Origin: an uncultured Lentisphaerota bacterium
GTDB taxonomy: Bacteria; Verrucomicrobiota; Kiritimatiellia; CAIQIC01
DNA: 51,703 bases
Direction of reading: 5' to 3'
Assembly (NCBI GenBank): GCA_903912445.1
Contig: CAIWHP010000188.1
Span: 1 to 51,703 of the forward strand
Below are positions 35,234-43,140 of this stretch, piece by piece. The position numbers and the translations under genes are program-made. The stretch's first letter is position 1, and every line of letters starts with the position of its first letter. The notes under the pieces were generated by a model. The model saw only the letters and a program-made list of their open reading frames with translations, did not search any database and was not told the DNA's origin.

Positions 35234-36255
35234 TCCGTGAATCCATCGCCTTGCTGGCCGAGGGCCAGCACCTCGGCCGCGACGCCGCTTGCGCCACCAT
35301 GCTGGAGATCATGTCCGGCGAAGCCACCCCCGCGCAGGTCGCCGCCTACATCACCGCGCTGCGCATCCGCGGCGAGACCGCCGAGGTCATCGCCGGCAGC
35401 GCCGAGGCGATGCGCCAGAAATTCACCGCGATCGACGCCGGCGCCCCGGTTGTCGCCGACGTGGTCGGCACGGGCGGCGACGGCGCGCACACGTTCAACA
35501 TCTCGACCTGCGCGGCCTTCGTGGCCGCCGGCGCGGGCGTGGTCGTGGCCAAGCACGGCAACCGCTCGGTGTCCAGCAAGTGCGGCAGCGCGGACGTGCT
35601 CGCCGCGCTGGGCGTGAACCTGACGGTGGGCCCGGACGTGATGGCGCGGGCGCTGCGCACGACCGGCATCGCCTTCCTCTTTGCGCCCGCCTTGCACCCG
35701 GCGATGAAGCACGCCATCGGCCCGCGCCGCGAGATCGGCATCCGCACGATCTTCAATATCCTCGGCCCGATTTCCAACCCCGCCAACGCACAATACGGCC
35801 TCGTCGGCGTCTATGCCGCCGCGCTGGTGCCGGTGCTCGCGGAGGCACTCGCCGCGCTCGGCGCGCAGCACATGTTCGTCGTGCATGGGCTCGACGGCCT
35901 CGATGAGATCACGACCACGACCGGCACCCTCGTCGCGGAAATCGCACACGGGCATGTCCGGCCCTACGAAATCCATCCCCGCGACGTGGGGCTGGCGGCA
36001 GCGCAGACCGCCGACCTCGTCGGCGGCGACCCTGCAGAGAACGCGGCCATCATCCGCGGCATCCTCGCCGGCGAGCGCGGGCCGCGCCGCGACATCGTCC
36101 TGCTCAACGCCGCCGCGGTCATCTACACCGCGGGCCGGGCGCACGATCTCAAGGAGGGCGTCGCCGTCGCCGCGGCCGCGCTGGACTCCGGCGCCGCCCG
36201 CCAAAAACTGGCCGCGCTCGTGGAACTGACGGGAGCCGCCACCGTCGCGCAGTGA
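35230..36255 (+). CDS. trpD: Anthranilate phosphoribosyltransferase
   Basis: Transfers phosphoribose from PRPP to anthranilate, the second step of tryptophan synthesis. The 341-residue protein has the all-alpha N-terminal domain and the PRPP-binding loop DVVGTGGDGAHTFNIST (about residues 78-94). It also has the anthranilate-site KHGNRSVSSKCGSADVLAALG and the R-x-IFNILGPISNPA segment. All are canonical. It overlaps the dgt stop by four bases and is not near other trp genes, so tryptophan genes are scattered in this genome. A remnant gene on the opposite strand follows its end. Confidence 0.95.
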   Translation: MIRESIALLAEGQHLGRDAACATMLEIMSGEATPAQVAAYITALRIRGETAEVIAGSAEAMRQKFTAIDAGAPVVADVVGTGGDGAHTFNISTCAAFVAAGAGVVVAKHGNRSVSSKCGSADVLAALGVNLTVGPDVMARALRTTGIAFLFAPALHPAMKHAIGPRREIGIRTIFNILGPISNPANAQYGLVGVYAAALVPVLAEALAALGAQHMFVVHGLDGLDEITTTTGTLVAEIAHGHVRPYEIHPRDVGLAAAQTADLVGGDPAENAAIIRGILAGERGPRRDIVLLNAAAVIYTAGRAHDLKEGVAVAAAALDSGAARQKLAALVELTGAATVAQ

Positions 36256-36308
36256 CGTTGTCCAAACTTGGCAACGCGAGGCTCCGATTTTCCGGGTCAT
36301 GGGCAGGC

Positions 36309-36473
36309 TCATGATTCCGGCAGAACTTCCTCGGCCGAGGGCAGGCGCAGCTTGCGGCAGGTGTTGCGGACGTGGCTGCCCTTCCAGAAAACCGTGCCGC
36401 ACTGCGGGCAGGTATAGAAGCTCAAGCGCCGTGCATAGACGGTCGGATGGACGCGCTCCCGGATGCTCGCCTT
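36309..36473 (-). pseudogene. C-terminal remnant of a Mut7-C RNase domain protein
   Basis: The minus-strand frame from 36473 reads KASIRERVHPTVYARRLSFY, then CPQCGTVFWKGSHV and a short basic tail, ending in TGA at 36309. FYxCPxCGxVxWxGSH is the zinc-ribbon-like end of Mut7-C family proteins. A TAA precedes it directly (36476-36474) and no start codon lies inside, so the 5' two-thirds of the gene is missing. It fills much of the 290-bp gap between trpD and nifU. Confidence 0.65.
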
Positions 36474-36484
36474 TTAAACGCAAG

Positions 36485-36525
36485 CCAAGGATTGGAAACA
36501 TGAAATATATGCGCTAGATTAGCGC
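36485..36525 (+). promoter_or_regulatory. Candidate control region of the nifU-nifS operon
   Basis: A single CCAAGGATTGG palindrome (36485-36495) is followed by GAAATATAT and then a perfect dyad GCGCTA-GAT-TAGCGC (36511-36525), 21 bp before the nifU start codon. The AT box could be a -10 element and the dyad an operator overlapping the transcription start. The regulator is unknown. Confidence 0.4.
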
Positions 36526-36545
36526 CGCAAAACCGGGGAACCATC

Positions 36546-37490
36546 ATGGCTTGGGAATACAGCGAAAAAACACGGCAGATTTTTATGGACGCGGTGCACG
36601 GCAAGCCGGGCACGCATCTGGGCGAAGTCGAGAACGCCGACGGCTTCGGCGAGCACGGCTCGATCGTATGCGGCGACGCGTTGCGCTTCACGTTCCGCGT
36701 GCAGCGTCATGCGAGCGATCCGCTGCAGGACGTGATCACGGAGGCGCGTTACCTGACGTTCGGGTGCACCTCCGCCATCGCGGCATCGGAAGCGCTGTGC
36801 ACGCTGATCGAGCAGGGGCACTTCACGCCGATCGGCGCCCTGCAAATCACCAACCAGGAAATTGTGAAGTTCCTCGGCGGGTTGCCCGCGCAGAAGATCC
36901 ACTGTTCCGTCATGGGCGCGGAGGCGCTGGAGGCGGCGGTCTTCAACTGGGCGCAAAAGCGCGGCGTGGACCTGGCGCAGAACGGCGTCCACCTCAAGGA
37001 CAAGGGCGAGGACGAAGGCCGCATCGTCTGCAAATGCTTCTCGATGACCGAGCCCTATATCCGGCGCAAGATCAAGGAACTCAACCTGCGCACCATCGCG
37101 GAGATCACCGGCGCGATCAAGGCGGGCGGCGCCTGCGGCTCCTGCCACCACGCGCCCGGCGGCCTGCAGGATCTGCTCGACGAAGTCTGGGGCCGCAAGC
37201 CCTCGACCGAAGCCGTGCCCGCGCCCGCGGCGGCGTCCGCCACGGACGCACCGCTCTCGCCGATCCAGATCTATAAAAAGATCGAGAAGACGATCGACGA
37301 ATTCATCCGGCCCGCCTTGCACCACGACGGCGGCGATCTCGAGGTCGTGGACGTGAAGGACAACATCGTCTACTGCCGGCTCTCCGGCGCGTGCGTCGGC
37401 TGCCCCGGCGCCAACGCCACGCTCAAGCTGATGGTCGAGCGCACGCTCAAGGACAAGGTGGACGCGAACCTCAAGGTGATCGCGGTCTGA
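36546..37490 (+). CDS. nifU: NifU-type iron-sulfur cluster scaffold protein
   Basis: The 314-residue protein has the full three-domain NifU layout. The IscU-like domain has ligands Cys42, Cys74 (TFGCTSAIAAS) and Cys120 (KIHCSV). The central 2Fe-2S BFD domain has Cys162, Cys164, Cys197 and Cys200 (VCKC, CGSC). The C-terminal NifU/Nfu domain has Cys283 and Cys286 (CVGCPGAN). It assembles clusters from sulfur supplied by the adjacent cysteine desulfurase. GGGGAACC precedes the ATG. Nothing else in the window suggests nitrogen fixation, so this NifU-NifS pair is probably the general cluster-assembly system, as in several anaerobes. Confidence 0.95.
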   Translation: MAWEYSEKTRQIFMDAVHGKPGTHLGEVENADGFGEHGSIVCGDALRFTFRVQRHASDPLQDVITEARYLTFGCTSAIAASEALCTLIEQGHFTPIGALQITNQEIVKFLGGLPAQKIHCSVMGAEALEAAVFNWAQKRGVDLAQNGVHLKDKGEDEGRIVCKCFSMTEPYIRRKIKELNLRTIAEITGAIKAGGACGSCHHAPGGLQDLLDEVWGRKPSTEAVPAPAAASATDAPLSPIQIYKKIEKTIDEFIRPALHHDGGDLEVVDVKDNIVYCRLSGACVGCPGANATLKLMVERTLKDKVDANLKVIAV

Positions 37491-37491
37491 T

Positions 37492-38706
37492 ATGAACATC
37501 ATCTACGCCGACAACAACGCTACCACCCCTGTCGCGCCGGAAGTCGTCGCGGCCATCCAGCCGTTCCTGACCGGGCAATACTTCAACCCCAGCTCGGCCT
37601 ACGACCAGGCGCGCCGCGTCAGCGCGGCGCTTACGGAGGCGCGCAAGGACGTGGCCGCGCTGCTCGGCGGCAGCGCGCCAAGCCTGCTCACGTTCACCTC
37701 GTGCGCCACGGAAAGCAACAACTGGGCGCTGACCGGCGTCGCGCGCGCCAACCCGCAGCGGCGGCACATCATCACCACCACCGTCGAGCACCCCGCCGTG
37801 CTGGAGGTCTGCAAGGACCTCGCGCGGCAAGGCTACGAGGTCACCTTCCTGCCGGTGGACCGCAGCGGGCAGCTCGACCTGAACGCCTACATCCGGGCGC
37901 TGCGGCCGGACACACTGCTGGTCACGATCATGAACGCCAACAACGAGAGCGGCGTGATTTTCCCGATCGCCGAGCTGGCGCGGATCGCGCACGAGACGAA
38001 CCCCGCGATCATCTTCCACACCGACGCCACGCAGTCCGTCGGCAAGCTCCCCCTGGACCTGACAGCCGAATTCCAGCACGTGGACCTGTTGAGCTTCTCC
38101 GGCCACAAGCTGCACGCGCCGAAGGGCGTCGGCGCGCTCTACATCAAGCGCGGCACGCCCATCCGCCCGCTGCTGATCGGCGGCCACCAGGAAAACGGCC
38201 GCCGCGCCGGCACAGAAAACGTCCCGTATATCGTCGGCTTCGGCCGCGCCTGCCGCCTCGCCGCCGAACACATGGCGGACGAGGACCGCATCCGCGCCCT
38301 GCGCGACCGGCTCGAAGCCGCGCTGATCGCAAAGATTCCCTTCCTGGAAGTCAACGGCCAGGGCGCGCCGCGGCTGCCGAACACGCTGAACCTCGCCTGC
38401 CACTACATCGAGGGCGAGAGCATACTCTACGAGCTGAACGCGCAGGGCGTGTGCGCCTCCAGCGGCTCGGCCTGCACCTCCGGCTCGCTGGAGCCGTCGC
38501 ACGTGCTGCAGGCGATGCACGTGCCGTTCACGGCGATCCACGGCTCGGTGCGCTTCAGCCTCAGCCGCTACAACACCGCCGAGGAGGTCGAGCGGCTGAT
38601 CGAGATCTTCCCCGATGTCGTCGCGCGCCTGCGCCGCATCTCGCCGTACTGGGACGTGACCCGGAACGCCCCGCGCCCCACCGCGCCGAAGGATGTCCCG
38701 GCGTGA
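37492..38706 (+). CDS. nifS: Cysteine desulfurase, NifS family
   Basis: PLP enzyme that takes sulfur from cysteine for cluster assembly. The 404-residue protein starts IIYADNNATTPVAPEV. The PLP lysine is Lys206 in SFSGHKLHAPKG, and the PLP-ring residues HTDATQSVG and EHPAV are present. The mobile catalytic loop CASSGSACTSGS carries Cys328; the short loop and the SGSACxSG form fit the NifS/IscS group I type. It starts one base after the nifU stop, so the two are co-translated. The C-terminus extends in a Pro/Ala-rich tail of about 15 residues. Confidence 0.95.
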   Translation: MNIIYADNNATTPVAPEVVAAIQPFLTGQYFNPSSAYDQARRVSAALTEARKDVAALLGGSAPSLLTFTSCATESNNWALTGVARANPQRRHIITTTVEHPAVLEVCKDLARQGYEVTFLPVDRSGQLDLNAYIRALRPDTLLVTIMNANNESGVIFPIAELARIAHETNPAIIFHTDATQSVGKLPLDLTAEFQHVDLLSFSGHKLHAPKGVGALYIKRGTPIRPLLIGGHQENGRRAGTENVPYIVGFGRACRLAAEHMADEDRIRALRDRLEAALIAKIPFLEVNGQGAPRLPNTLNLACHYIEGESILYELNAQGVCASSGSACTSGSLEPSHVLQAMHVPFTAIHGSVRFSLSRYNTAEEVERLIEIFPDVVARLRRISPYWDVTRNAPRPTAPKDVPA

Positions 38707-38707
38707 T

Positions 38708-39802
38708 ATGACGGACGAAGCCCCACCGGTCGCAGCCCAGCCTGAACAGGTCACCCGTTTTCTCGACGCCCTGCGCGCCAGCCTGGAGCGCGGAACGCTG
38801 GCAAAGCTCGTGCTCTCGGCCTACCACGGGCCGGAAACCGACCTGAAGAAAATCGTCGTCCGCCCGCTCGCGCTCAAGGACGGCCAACACCTCAGCTTCG
38901 TCCACCACCACGCGACGCGCGATATCACCAAGAATCTCCCCGAAGCCGCCGGCGTCGCCTGCCTGGCCGGCTTGCTGGGCACGCCATTCCGGGCCGCGCA
39001 TCTGCTGACGCAGGCGGAAGACTTCCATCTGGAGTTCAGCCGCCAGGGCACCTGCCGGCTGACCCGCGGGACCGCGCAGTCGAGCGTGGCACCGGCGGCC
39101 GGACACGACCGCGAGAAGAAACGCCTGCTGGATCATCGCAAACCTTTTCTCCAGGCGTTGGGCCTGACCGATGCCGCGCAGCGGATCATCCCGGCGATGG
39201 CCCACAAATGGAAACAGATCAATAAATTCCTGGAGATCTTTGCCCAGGCCGTCGCCGATTCGCCCCTCGCCCGGCAGCCGCGGATCGAAGTCGTGGACTT
39301 CGGATCCGGCAAAGGCTACCTGACCTTCGCGATCCACGACCACCTGCGCCATACGCTCCAGCGCGACGCACAGGTGACCGGCATCGAGCTGCGCCCGGAG
39401 CTGGTCGGGCTGTGCCATACCGTGGCCACGCGCGAACAATGCACGGGGTTGTCGTTCCGGCAGGGCGCGCTCGGCGACTATGCGCCGGAGAAGCTGGATG
39501 TGCTGATCGCCCTCCACGCCTGCGACACCGCCACCGACCTCGCCCTGCACCTGGGCATCCGCTCGGGCGCGGCGTTGATTTTGTGCGCGCCGTGTTGTCA
39601 CAAGGAACTGCGCCCGCAACTGCAGGCCCCGGAGGTGCTGCGGCCCCTGCTCCGCTTCGGCGTCCATGCGGCGCACGAGGCGGACATGGTGACCGACAGC
39701 CTGCGCGCGCTGCTGCTGGAGGCCCATGGCTATCAGGTCAAGGTGTTCGAGTTCATTGCCCTGGAGCACACCGACAAAAACAAGATGATCCTCGGCATCT
39801 AG
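38708..39802 (+). CDS. SAM-dependent methyltransferase (Methyltransf_32-like), ended by an early TAG
   Basis: A 364-residue class I methyltransferase. Motif I is VVDFGSGKGYLTF (about residues 197-209), the acidic motif II is TGIELRPELV, and IALHACDTATDLAL with CAPCCHKEL are typical of the Methyltransf_32 family. HKWKQINKFLEI precedes the fold as in homologues. The substrate is unknown. Coding-like sequence continues in frame after the TAG at 39800-39802 up to 39934 (EIWQQIAALKAFYGIHEQQ), so the present stop seems new. ATG 38708 is one base past the nifS stop; ATG 38693 overlaps nifS and is a second choice. Third gene of the nifU operon. Confidence 0.82.
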   Translation: MTDEAPPVAAQPEQVTRFLDALRASLERGTLAKLVLSAYHGPETDLKKIVVRPLALKDGQHLSFVHHHATRDITKNLPEAAGVACLAGLLGTPFRAAHLLTQAEDFHLEFSRQGTCRLTRGTAQSSVAPAAGHDREKKRLLDHRKPFLQALGLTDAAQRIIPAMAHKWKQINKFLEIFAQAVADSPLARQPRIEVVDFGSGKGYLTFAIHDHLRHTLQRDAQVTGIELRPELVGLCHTVATREQCTGLSFRQGALGDYAPEKLDVLIALHACDTATDLALHLGIRSGAALILCAPCCHKELRPQLQAPEVLRPLLRFGVHAAHEADMVTDSLRALLLEAHGYQVKVFEFIALEHTDKNKMILGI

Positions 39803-39934
39803 CGCGCCGCCCCGGCCGCGCCGGCTGCGGAAATCTGGCAACAGATCGCCGCGCTCAAGGCTTTTTACGGCATCCACGAGCAGCAGCTGGAAGTATTGCT
39901 CAAGGGCGCTTGCGCGGTGGTTGAAAACGTATAG
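39803..39934 (+). pseudogene. Orphaned 3' end of the methyltransferase gene
   Basis: In frame with the upstream gene, 43 codons read RAAPAAPAAEIWQQIAALKA, then FYGIHEQQLEVLLKGACAVV and ENV before a second TAG. The helical ALKxFYGIxEQQLExLL pattern matches the expected C-terminal helix of the family, and the interrupted position (MILGI*R) corresponds to a Lys in MILAIKR-type homologues. A single substitution such as AAG to TAG would explain it. The 127 bp after it (39935-40060) show nothing recognisable. Confidence 0.6.
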
Positions 39935-40060
39935 CTCAGCGCGACAGCCATCCCGCGCTAGCGGCCAGATTCGGCAGAGACGCCGCCCCAGCGTGCAGAC
40001 TTCCGCCCCTCCCCCCAACAACCAGCATACGGGGAAGTTGTAGACGCGTGTGGCAGTACG

Positions 40061-41137
40061 TCACGCCATCTGCTGGGCGCGGTAGGATTCCACTTCCCAG
40101 TGCTCGATGAATTCGCGCGCGCGATCGGTCATGTATTGGATGCCGCCGAACGTGGCCGCGAGGTGCGCCACGAGCGCGCCATCCTGCGCCAGCTCGAGCG
40201 CCAGCTCCGCCTTCTTCTGGGTGGGGCCGACGCCGAAGACGCCCAGCGGCGTGCTGACGATCATCGGCGCATAGCCGTGCTGCTGCCGGAAGGCCTCGAT
40301 GTTCGCGTGGGTCAGTTCGCCGGTGAACGGATAGCTCTTGTGATAGACGATGTGGTCGGGTGAGATCGGGCCGGGCGCGACGGCAAACTTGCCCGTGTAC
40401 GCGATGCCGGCGGCGTGGCTGCTGAGCGCATCGCGCAGCTGCGCCTTCACCGGTTCCACCAGGTCCGGCAAGGCCGCCGGCGCCACCGGGAGCATCGGCG
40501 AGATGACGGCGGCGGCATACCGGTCCCGCAATGCGACCATCACGCGCCGATAGATGGCGCGGATGCCGTCGGCGGTGTCGGCGGTGACGAAGATGCCGTG
40601 ATTCTCCAGGAGCAGCAGCGACGGCGGCTGACCGTGCGTGGCGGTGTATTCGAGCACGCGCCGGCGCACGTCCATGCACAGCGTGTAGCCGGGGTCGATA
40701 TAGGGGATCCAGAGCGCATCGGGAAACATCTCCGCGCACGCCTGCGCGCCGTGCCGCGCGCAGGTCAGGCCGTTGACCAGCGCGGGATGAACGTGGACGA
40801 CAAACGTGCCGTGGAGGACATGGTGCAGCGGCGCCTCGACCGAGGGCCGTGCGGTCTGGCCGGCCGTGACTGCGGCGGCCATGACGTTTTTGACCTGCGC
40901 TTCGCGCGCGGTGGCCTCGGCCGGGATGGCGAGGGAGAAGAGCTTGTCCAGCGCCGCACGGTCCATGGCCACGAACGTCGCAGGCTGCAGGCCGGCGAGC
41001 GTCGTGCCGGAGGGCTTGACCCACAGCGTGTCCGCCGTCTTGCACGATGTGTTGCCGCCGCCGCCGCGGACATAATCGGTCGTGCCGAATTCGTGCGAAA
41101 GCTCGGTGATCGTGTGCAGCAAGTCAGTCTTGTTCAT
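40061..41137 (-). CDS. Class II aldolase/adducin family protein (rhamnulose/fuculose-phosphate aldolase type)
   Basis: A 358-residue protein. The phosphate-binding region GGGGNTSCKTADTLWVKPSGTTL (about residues 25-47) and the zinc histidines in VVHVHPALVNG and LLENHGIFV are present. The layout resembles the aldolase part of bifunctional rhamnulose-1-phosphate aldolase/dehydrogenases, with an extra C-terminal half (ISPDHIVYHKSYPFTGEL) that is usual in that group. It would cleave a deoxyhexulose phosphate to dihydroxyacetone phosphate and lactaldehyde, which fits the rhamnosidase at 21937. The ATG is preceded by GGAGAGGAC; the open frame to 41290 is spurious and contains palindrome array E. Confidence 0.8.
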   Translation of the reverse strand: MNKTDLLHTITELSHEFGTTDYVRGGGGNTSCKTADTLWVKPSGTTLAGLQPATFVAMDRAALDKLFSLAIPAEATAREAQVKNVMAAAVTAGQTARPSVEAPLHHVLHGTFVVHVHPALVNGLTCARHGAQACAEMFPDALWIPYIDPGYTLCMDVRRRVLEYTATHGQPPSLLLLENHGIFVTADTADGIRAIYRRVMVALRDRYAAAVISPMLPVAPAALPDLVEPVKAQLRDALSSHAAGIAYTGKFAVAPGPISPDHIVYHKSYPFTGELTHANIEAFRQQHGYAPMIVSTPLGVFGVGPTQKKAELALELAQDGALVAHLAATFGGIQYMTDRAREFIEHWEVESYRAQQMA

Positions 41138-41185
41138 TTTGTCCTCTCCAAAAATGCCGCGGTTTTGTAGCATAGCAGCGGCGGA

Positions 41186-41275
41186 TTTCCAATGATTGGA
41201 AAGAAACAACACGTTTTTTCCAAGGGTTGGAAAAAATGAGCGGGCGAGCCTCCAGACCTTGGAAAACCCGCCCGC
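41186..41275. repeat. Palindrome array E, three copies at about 31.5-bp spacing
   Basis: TTTCCAATGATTGGAAA (41186-41202), TTTTTTCCAAGGGTTGG plus six A (41214-41236) and CTCCAGACCTTGGAAAA (41250-41266), centred on 41194, 41225 and 41257. The last copy is enclosed by GCGGGCG (41240-41246) and CGCCCGC (41269-41275). It lies 49-130 bp upstream of the aldolase start and just after the end of the 480-residue protein gene. Confidence 0.8.
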
Positions 41276-41293
41276 AACAATACCGGTCACAAC

Positions 41294-42736
41294 TCACGGG
41301 GCTGGTTTGGAGCGCCAGACCCAGTCGCCCTGCTTGTCATCCGTGCGCGGTTTCTTTTCGGGCGCGACCGGCCTGGTCAGGACTGGCACCCCACCATCGT
41401 CCTGCTGATTCCAGCCGATGGAATACAGGACGTAGCCAGCGGTGCCGTCGAGGCGATAGCGCAGCGGCTGGCCGTCGATCACATCGGCGGGCAGCTTTGC
41501 GAGATACTGCGGCACGAGCGCCTCCAGCTTTTCCGGCCACTTGCCGTGGGCCAGACGATAGCGTTCCACCGCACAGGCGAGTGTCGCCTGCTGCACGGAG
41601 GTCTGAGCCACGCCGGCCTTGATGACTACCTTGGATACGGCCGGGATCATGAGGGCTTCCAGCACATGATAGGGAAAGGCGTGTTGCTTGATCGCCACAC
41701 ATGCCGGCTCGATCGCGTCGGTGCGCGCCGGGTAGATGCGACCCGCGCGGCTATCCACACAGGGCAACATCTGCCGCTGGTAGAACAAATCCACGTTGAG
41801 ACAGTTAAAATACAGGAAGCCCATCGGCAGCGCGTGCCAGAGCCAGCTGGTAGAACGGGTGGTCTTCCCATCCGTAACCTCCGTAAGCATCTGCAGATTC
41901 CCTGGATTGTCCAGGAGCATATCCAAGGCCCACTTGGCCATGCAGCGCTCGCCACGGAAGGCGGACTCCAGCTGCGCCAACAGGTTGATCGCCGCCAAGT
42001 CCTGCTGCAGCTGCTGGAGTTGGGCGTCGTTCCAGCGCTGTGCCGCCAGCCCTTCCCACGCAGTCTGCGCTGCAAGGCGCAGACAGGACATGCGCACCAG
42101 CTGCGAAATCAGCATGGGCTCGTTTTCCAGGGAGTTCGCCAGCCGCAGCATCAGCCGCACATCCTTGAGCGCGGCCTCGCCTTGTCCGGCCTCCAGCTCG
42201 GCCAGGGCACGCAGCTGCAAGGTCCGCGCGCATTTGAGCAGGGATGAAAGATGCGGGAGCAAACAGGTAAACCCTTTTTCGTACTGGATCGGGAAACGGC
42301 ACTGCGGCCGCGCGGCGGCATCCGCGACTTCCTGCAGCACGGCGGCCGCGGGCTGCAGGGCGGCCAGCAGGTTCTCGTTGGAAAACGCCACGCGCCATTT
42401 GGCCAGGTCCACGCGCTGCCCCTGCTGCTGTCCGTCCGTGACCGGCGGATCCTTGGGGGACACTTTCTTGAGCGCGCCGACCAACCGCGTCTGATCCTGA
42501 TTGCTGGCGATCATCAACTCCGCAAAGATCGGCGCTGCGGCCATGTTCTGCGCGTCGGGCACCGGCGGCGGGGCGAGCTTCAGGAGGTCCAGCGTCTCGC
42601 CCCTGGCCTCCAGCTCGCGCAAGTTGCGTTGCCAAGCCGCCTTGCCGCGGACGCTTTCCTCGACACAGACCAGCGCGATGAGCGTGATCAATGCGACCAC
42701 CACAAAGGCCATAACCTTGAGTATTTTCTTCAACAT
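41294..42736 (-). CDS. Membrane-anchored protein with GspG-like C-terminal domain, unknown function
   Basis: A 480-residue protein. The N-terminal helix (MLKKILKVMAFVVVALITLIALVCV) is a signal anchor. The body is helical and charged, with a cysteine-containing core and no family I recognise. Residues about 385-460 (LACAVERYRLAHGKWPEKLEALVPQYL, then PLRYRLDGTAGYVLYSIGWNQQDDGG) closely follow the C-terminal half of type II secretion pseudopilin GspG. This domain recurs in PVC proteins that are not pilins. AAAGGAG precedes the ATG. It is the third gene of an operon with an ECF sigma factor and a small membrane protein, overlapping the latter by 7 bp. Confidence 0.75.
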   Translation of the reverse strand: MLKKILKVMAFVVVALITLIALVCVEESVRGKAAWQRNLRELEARGETLDLLKLAPPPVPDAQNMAAAPIFAELMIASNQDQTRLVGALKKVSPKDPPVTDGQQQGQRVDLAKWRVAFSNENLLAALQPAAAVLQEVADAAARPQCRFPIQYEKGFTCLLPHLSSLLKCARTLQLRALAELEAGQGEAALKDVRLMLRLANSLENEPMLISQLVRMSCLRLAAQTAWEGLAAQRWNDAQLQQLQQDLAAINLLAQLESAFRGERCMAKWALDMLLDNPGNLQMLTEVTDGKTTRSTSWLWHALPMGFLYFNCLNVDLFYQRQMLPCVDSRAGRIYPARTDAIEPACVAIKQHAFPYHVLEALMIPAVSKVVIKAGVAQTSVQQATLACAVERYRLAHGKWPEKLEALVPQYLAKLPADVIDGQPLRYRLDGTAGYVLYSIGWNQQDDGGVPVLTRPVAPEKKPRTDDKQGDWVWRSKPAP

Positions 42737-43140
42737 GGCAGCGCTCCTTTTTCTTCACGCAGCCAGCCGCTCGCCCCCCGCGGCAGGCGGGGCGCAGCGC
42801 GTGGGGTCTGCTGCGCCACCACCGCCGCCTCCAGCTCCAACAGCGTGTGCCGCTTCGCTTCCAGCGCCAGCGCCAGGCGCGGGGCATCCACCTGCGCGAC
42901 CGCCGTGGCGGCAGGCGTGCCGACGAAAAGCTGGACGGCAAGCAAGACCACCCAACAGGCGGCCAGCGCGGCCCACGCCCGCGGCGCTGGCCAGAGCCAG
43001 GAGCGCCAGCCCGTCACGGCGGTGGGCTCCATGTTTTGCTGTGCGGCCGCCGTGCGGGCCTCGCGCAGAATTTCTGCGCGCCACGCGGCGGGTGTGGCCC
43101 GCAGCGGCTGCTCCGACAATTTCTCTTCGAACGTTTTCAT
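42730..43140 (-). CDS. Small single-pass membrane protein, putative anti-sigma factor
   Basis: A 136-residue protein: a cytoplasmic N-terminal part with charged helices (KTFEEKLSEQPLRATPAAWRAEILREAR), one TM helix (AWAALAACWVVLLAVQLFVG, about residues 56-75), then an Ala/Arg-rich extracytoplasmic tail. The position directly after an ECF sigma gene, with ATGA overlap, and the topology fit an anti-sigma factor. No zinc-binding HxxxCxxC motif is present. Function is inferred from context only. It overlaps the next gene, so the three products are probably translated together. Confidence 0.65.
   Translation of the reverse strand: MKTFEEKLSEQPLRATPAAWRAEILREARTAAAQQNMEPTAVTGWRSWLWPAPRAWAALAACWVVLLAVQLFVGTPAATAVAQVDAPRLALALEAKRHTLLELEAAVVAQQTPRAAPRLPRGASGWLREEKGALPC

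Noticed and set aside
36546-38706. nifU-nifS as evidence for nitrogen fixation
   Set aside because: No nitrogenase or other nif genes are in the window, and NifU-NifS serve as general cluster assembly in many non-fixing anaerobes.
41214-41236. Palindrome cores as intrinsic terminators
   Set aside because: The core leaves only a 4-bp stem with a 3-nt loop in RNA, and copies come in phased groups. Only copies with outer stems could form a stable hairpin, and these lack a clear U-run.
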